10,541 nt of DNA from Desulfobacteraceae bacterium (GTDB lineage Bacteria; Desulfobacterota; Desulfobacteria; Desulfobacterales; Desulfobacteraceae). Location of the stretch: NCBI GenBank assembly GCA_022712835.1, contig JAFLJU010000630.1, positions 1 to 10,541 of the forward strand, read 5' to 3'. Below the pieces are notes generated by a model. It was not told where the DNA came from and did not search any database. It was given only the letters and a program-made list of their open reading frames with translations. Both the position numbers and the translations under genes were made by a program. Of the stretch, positions 7,212 to 10,541 are shown piece after piece (the stretch's first letter is position 1; each line of letters opens with the position of its first letter).

Positions 7212-8243
7212 GTGTTTAAAAAAATTCGTGTCGAAGATGCTGTTGGTGAAAAATTAAGCCATGATATTACTGAAATCAGACCGGGCGAATTTAAAGGGAC
7301 TGCTTTTAGAAAAGGCCACACGATCTGTGATGAAGATATCTGTCATTTGCAGAAGTTGGGGAAAAATCATCTTTACCTCATAAATCTTGAAAAAGATGAA
7401 ATCCACGAAAACCAGGCAGCACCTATCTTGGCTAACGGATTAGCAGGCCCTGGCGTCACATGGGAAGATGACCCCAAAGAAGGTAAGATTTGTCTATATG
7501 CTGAAACCGATGGCCTTCTGGTTGTTGATAAGGCAAATCTGGCTGCGTTTAATATGGTGGATGAAGTCATGTGTGCCTCTTTACACAGTTATACTCTGGT
7601 AAAAAAAGGCCAACAGATAGCCGCAACAAGGCCCATACCGTTGGTGATGAAAAGAACACCGGTTGAGCGTGCTGCAGCGATTGCCCAGCAAAATGGTGGA
7701 ACTGTCAGTGTACATGAGCTTAAAAATTCAAACGTTGGTATTGTCATCACCGGTAACGAGGTCTTTAATGGCCTGATAGATGATAAGTTCGCTCCTATTT
7801 TAAATAAAAAAATTGCGGAAATAGGTTCTTTCGTGTCAGAAATAACCTTTGCTCCAGATGATGTATCCCTTATTCAACTGGCTATTGAAAAACATATAAA
7901 CGATGGGTGTGATCTTATCCTTTTAAGTGGCGGTATGAGTGTAGACCCTGATGATGTTACGAGGAAAGGAATATACCAAGCAGGTGCCACTGAAATGCAT
8001 TATGGTGCAGCAGTCTTACCGGGTGCAATGTTCATGGTTGCTTATATAAGTGGAATTCCCATTTTGGGTGTCCCCGCCTGTGGGCTTCATCACAAAGTTA
8101 CCGTTTTGGATTTGATTCTCCCGAGAATATTAATCGGTGAGCATATCGGAAAAAAAGAATTGGCATTTATTGGACACGGCGGGTTATGCATGGACTGTCC
8201 AGAGTGTACACATCCCCATTGTCCATTCGGTAAAGGTATGTAA
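7212..8243 (+). CDS. MoeA/MoCF-domain molybdopterin-binding protein
   Basis: A 343-residue protein starting at GTG, with GGAG (7200-7203) 8 bases upstream. The C-terminal half is a MoCF_biosynth (MoeA/MogA) fold. It shows VGIVITGNEVFNGLIDD at 175-191 and ILLSGGMSVDPDDV at 236-249, the glycine-rich and acidic loops that bind molybdopterin and place molybdate. The N-terminal half is shorter than and unlike classical MoeA (about 400 residues), so this is the stand-alone molybdopterin-binding variant found in many anaerobes rather than housekeeping MoeA. The tail carries Cys326, Cys329, Cys332 and Cys337 (CMDCPEC then HPHCPFGKG), a possible metal site absent from E. coli MoeA. Its operon position suggests a role in making or inserting the cofactor for ArrA. 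No clear terminator follows. Confidence 0.86.
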   Translation: MFKKIRVEDAVGEKLSHDITEIRPGEFKGTAFRKGHTICDEDICHLQKLGKNHLYLINLEKDEIHENQAAPILANGLAGPGVTWEDDPKEGKICLYAETDGLLVVDKANLAAFNMVDEVMCASLHSYTLVKKGQQIAATRPIPLVMKRTPVERAAAIAQQNGGTVSVHELKNSNVGIVITGNEVFNGLIDDKFAPILNKKIAEIGSFVSEITFAPDDVSLIQLAIEKHINDGCDLILLSGGMSVDPDDVTRKGIYQAGATEMHYGAAVLPGAMFMVAYISGIPILGVPACGLHHKVTVLDLILPRILIGEHIGKKELAFIGHGGLCMDCPECTHPHCPFGKGM

Positions 8244-8366
8244 AAATTTTTCAGCCACGGATCCTGAAGGTGGATTTCATGTCTCATAATATGCCCCATA
8301 GCCGGGCTCTCGGTATTTGGGAGATATCATTTTGTATACTTTTTACTCAGCATAGGGTATGGAAGT

Positions 8367-8381
8367 GGGTATTATTTACCC
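8367..8381. promoter_or_regulatory. Candidate activator-binding palindrome before the kinase gene
   Basis: GGGTA (8367-8371) and TACCC (8377-8381) form an inverted repeat around TTATT, with another GGGTAT at 8355-8360. It lies about 80-95 bases upstream of the start predicted from the -24/-12 element at 8433-8449, a usual place for an enhancer-binding activator site. Only position and symmetry support it. Confidence 0.3.
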
Positions 8382-8432
8382 GATATGTCTGCCCCGGATA
8401 ATGGAACTAATTGATTTTTAAGCAAATTGGAG

Positions 8433-8449
8433 TTGGTATTATTTTTGCA
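8433..8449 (+). promoter_or_regulatory. Sigma-54 (RpoN) -24/-12 promoter of the kinase/regulator genes
   Basis: TTGGTATTATTTTTGCA has GG (8435-8436) and GC (8447-8448) exactly 10 bases apart, with TTGG and TTTGCA flanks that fit the -24 and -12 elements. The predicted start is about 8460, only some 7 bases ahead of the ATG at 8467, so the transcript would have almost no leader and no Shine-Dalgarno. Together with the element before the arr genes it suggests shared RpoN control. Confidence 0.75.
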
Positions 8450-8466
8450 AAGAATATCAATTTATT

Positions 8467-10296
8467 ATGAAACTATTTAACAAAAAAATATCTGTTTTTA
8501 TCTCTCCCTTTATGGTGGCAGGGGTGTTGGTGGTATTGGTGCCTATTTTCGCCTTTATGACCCTGGATCGCATGGAACGCCAAAAGGAGTTTATAAGGGA
8601 GCGGTTGCTCATCAAGGGGATTTCTCTGATCAGAACCTTTGAGGCGGGAACCAGGACCGGCATGTTGACCATGCGGTGGGGCGCCCAGAGGATTCAGGCC
8701 ATGCTGCTGGAAACGGCAAGTCAACCGGATATTGATTATATCATGATCACCTCCAGGGAAGGGGAAATCCTGGCCCACAGCGATGCTGCCATGGTGGGAA
8801 AGATATATGATGCCATGCCGGAAATTGCGGCGGTTCAGGGGGACACCCTCCTGGTTTCCCATCGGACAAGGCAGATGGATGGTCAGCAGGTCTTTGAAGT
8901 GTTTAAACGGTTTACCCCTTTGACCTCTGGATTCCGGGGCCGGCATAAACCCATGCACGGTAGGGGGCAGGGGTCCAGGGAAGGGGCTAAGCAAGGGGGT
9001 AGGTATGACAATTCCCCGCCGGGCTCTGGATACTTTGGCGAAGACCCTTCCCGGTGGGCCTGCCCGGAAAAATCGGGTATTGAACCTGACTTTTCAAATA
9101 TGACCGAGCATTATATCTTTGCAGGGCTTTCCATGACCCGGGCCAGACTTGCCCAGGGGCGATTGGTACGCCAGACCATGGGGCGGGGAGTCCTTTTTTT
9201 TCTGATGGGGTGCATTGGGATCTTTTGCCTGTTTGCCTTCCAGGCATATCGGTCTGCCAGGGCCTCTTTGTCCAGTGTGAAGGCATTTTCCGATAATGTG
9301 GTTCAGAATATGCCCGCGGGATTGGTGACCATTGATCCGGATTACAGGATCACCTCCATGAACCGGGCAGCAAAAGAAATTCTGGGACAGGTGCCTGAAA
9401 AACCCTTCCCCCAGATGATTCAATTGGTCTGTGAGATGGAGACCCTTGGGAAACCGATTTCCCGGGAAGTCACCCTGGGAAGTCCAAGGGAACTGAGGCT
9501 TTCCATGACCGCTTCCCCCATTGTGGATAACCAGGGGGTGGTAGAGGGCTTTTTATTTTTGTTCCGGGATTTGACCCAGCTTAAGGCATTGAAAAAAGAG
9601 GTGGAAACCACCCGCCATCTGGCCGCCATTGGTAAGCTTGCAGGGGGGGTGGCCCACGAGATCAGAAATCCTTTAAGTTCCATTAAAGGGTTTGCCACTT
9701 ATTTTGGTAAACGGTACGAACATAATTCAGACGACAGGGAAACCGCCCAGATAATGGTTCAGGAGGTGGAGCGCATTAATCGGTCCGTTACCCAGCTATT
9801 GGAATTTGCCAAACCCTTGGCCGTTGAGAACAAAGAGGTTAGGCTTCATGAGTTGATTGCTCATTCCCTGAAACTGGTTCAGCACGATCTGGATAAAAAA
9901 TCCATCCAGGCCATTGTGAATATTCAAACAGATCAGGTAAGCTTTCGGACAGACCCGGACCGGATGAACCAGATTCTGCTCAATTTATATATGAATGCCA
10001 TCGCAGCCATGGGAGAAAATGGGATATTGACGGTGGATGTCTTGGATTTACCTGAAGATGTGGGAATTCAAATCCATGTGACGGACAATGGAGCAGGTAT
10101 TGATAAAGAGAATTTGGATGAGGTGTTTGACCCCTATTTTACCACCCGCCCCGAGGGAACAGGTTTGGGTCTTTCCATTGTTCACAGAATTGTTGAGAAC
10201 TTAAAGGGCGATATCCGGGTGGAAAGTGATCCGAAAACAGGGACCCGGTTTATGATCCGGCTGCCCGGAACTATTCAGGAAAAACCCCAAGGATAA
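8467..10296 (+). CDS. Membrane sensor histidine kinase (ZraS/HydH-like, with PAS domain)
   Basis: A 609-residue sensor kinase. Membrane segment 1 is near residues 11-33 and segment 2 near 241-259. Between them is an extracytoplasmic sensor region with a Cache-like stretch (IDYIMITSREGEILAHSDAA, near 91-110). It also contains a Gly/Arg/His-rich insert of about 50 residues with one Cys. A PAS domain follows (about 275-385; NMPAGLVTIDPDYRITSMNR). The dimerisation/phosphoacceptor helix has His397 in GGVAHEIRNPLSS. The ATPase domain has the N-box around Asn510, DNGAG at 540-544 and GTGLGLS from 564. All catalytic motifs are intact. It probably phosphorylates the regulator encoded 33 bases downstream. 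The start at 8467 gives a complete signal anchor, though no ribosome binding site precedes it. The stimulus is unknown; arsenic is a guess from context. The DNA is more GC-rich than the arr genes. Confidence 0.93.
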   Translation: MKLFNKKISVFISPFMVAGVLVVLVPIFAFMTLDRMERQKEFIRERLLIKGISLIRTFEAGTRTGMLTMRWGAQRIQAMLLETASQPDIDYIMITSREGEILAHSDAAMVGKIYDAMPEIAAVQGDTLLVSHRTRQMDGQQVFEVFKRFTPLTSGFRGRHKPMHGRGQGSREGAKQGGRYDNSPPGSGYFGEDPSRWACPEKSGIEPDFSNMTEHYIFAGLSMTRARLAQGRLVRQTMGRGVLFFLMGCIGIFCLFAFQAYRSARASLSSVKAFSDNVVQNMPAGLVTIDPDYRITSMNRAAKEILGQVPEKPFPQMIQLVCEMETLGKPISREVTLGSPRELRLSMTASPIVDNQGVVEGFLFLFRDLTQLKALKKEVETTRHLAAIGKLAGGVAHEIRNPLSSIKGFATYFGKRYEHNSDDRETAQIMVQEVERINRSVTQLLEFAKPLAVENKEVRLHELIAHSLKLVQHDLDKKSIQAIVNIQTDQVSFRTDPDRMNQILLNLYMNAIAAMGENGILTVDVLDLPEDVGIQIHVTDNGAGIDKENLDEVFDPYFTTRPEGTGLGLSIVHRIVENLKGDIRVESDPKTGTRFMIRLPGTIQEKPQG

Positions 10297-10329
10297 ATCC
10301 CAGGGTTAAACCCGAAGGAAAGGATATAT

Positions 10330-10541
10330 ATGACCGTAAATAAAATACTGGTGGTGGATGATGATGCCGCCCATGCAAGGATGCTCAAAACCCTGATGAC
10401 CGACTGGGGGTACAAGATTTTTCTGGCCCATGATGGGGATGTGGGGGTGGACATGGTCAGGTCCCAGGCCTTTGACATGGTACTTTTGGATATGAAAATG
10501 GTGAAAATGTCGGGTATGGAGGCCTTGCAGCAGATCCATGA
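10330..10541 (+). CDS. Response regulator, receiver domain (5' part, runs off window)
   Basis: Partial gene: the first 70 codons are present. The receiver domain is canonical, with the acidic cluster Asp10-Asp11-Asp12 (ILVVDDD) and phospho-acceptor Asp54 in MVLLDMKM, followed by SGMEALQQI. The loop reads KMVKMSG, so the usual proline after the phospho-acceptor is Val. AAGGAAAGGA (10315-10324) gives a good ribosome binding site 5 bases from the ATG. It lies 33 bases after the kinase stop and is its presumed partner. The receiver resembles those of NtrC/ZraR-type activators, and a ZraS-like kinase plus two sigma-54 promoters point the same way, but the AAA+ and DNA-binding domains are beyond the window. 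Confidence 0.9.
   Translation, partial: MTVNKILVVDDDAAHARMLKTLMTDWGYKIFLAHDGDVGVDMVRSQAFDMVLLDMKMVKMSGMEALQQIH

Noticed and set aside
8279..8401. 40-codon open frame with an AAGGTGGA-like sequence upstream
   Set aside because: The peptide has no recognisable features, overlaps the candidate control region of the kinase gene, and such short frames are common by chance.
1..10541. CRISPR arrays, tRNA/rRNA genes, insertion sequences
   Set aside because: No regularly spaced repeats, tRNA-like cloverleaf, rRNA sequence, transposase or terminal repeats were seen.

Overview
The window carries a respiratory arsenate reductase (arr) locus from an anaerobic, probably deltaproteobacterial (Desulfobacterota, Desulfobacteraceae-like) chromosome. 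This placement is inference. It rests on the combination of a low-GC Tat-exported molybdoenzyme operon, an NrfD-type quinol anchor, two sigma-54 type promoters and an adjacent NtrC-family-type kinase/regulator pair. No rRNA or marker gene is present to settle taxonomy.

Layout. Positions 1-286 (minus strand) hold the 5' part of a PhnD-like periplasmic binding lipoprotein, transcribed away from everything else. A 512-base divergent spacer (287-798) follows; it contains a near-consensus -24/-12 promoter at 714-730 and several inverted repeats. Next comes one co-directional gene run on the plus strand: a small degenerate receiver-domain protein (799-1203), arrA (1229-3805), arrB (3819-4541), arrC (4541-5686), a perfect 17-bp inverted repeat (5723-5771), arrD (5819-6475), an FmdE-family protein (6485-7162) and a MoeA/MoCF-domain molybdopterin-binding protein (7212-8243). 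A 223-base spacer with a second -24/-12 promoter (8433-8449) precedes a membrane histidine kinase (8467-10296) and the start of its response regulator (10330 to the window edge). The kinase/regulator DNA is visibly more GC-rich than the arr genes.

How it works together. ArrA carries the molybdopterin guanine dinucleotide and one [4Fe-4S] cluster and reduces arsenate to arsenite outside the cytoplasmic membrane. ArrB wires it through four clusters to ArrC, which draws electrons from the quinol pool. ArrD (TorD family) is the cytoplasmic chaperone that holds ArrA until cofactor loading and Tat export. The FmdE-like and MoeA-like genes probably help molybdenum or cofactor delivery (inference). 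Both transcription units start at sigma-54 type promoters, and the kinase/regulator pair next door is of the type that activates such promoters. A dedicated, possibly autoregulated control circuit is therefore the simplest reading. The divergent PhnD-like lipoprotein recalls AioX, the arsenite-binding partner of the AioSR two-component system, and the small receiver protein may be a further regulatory input. The last two points are hypotheses.
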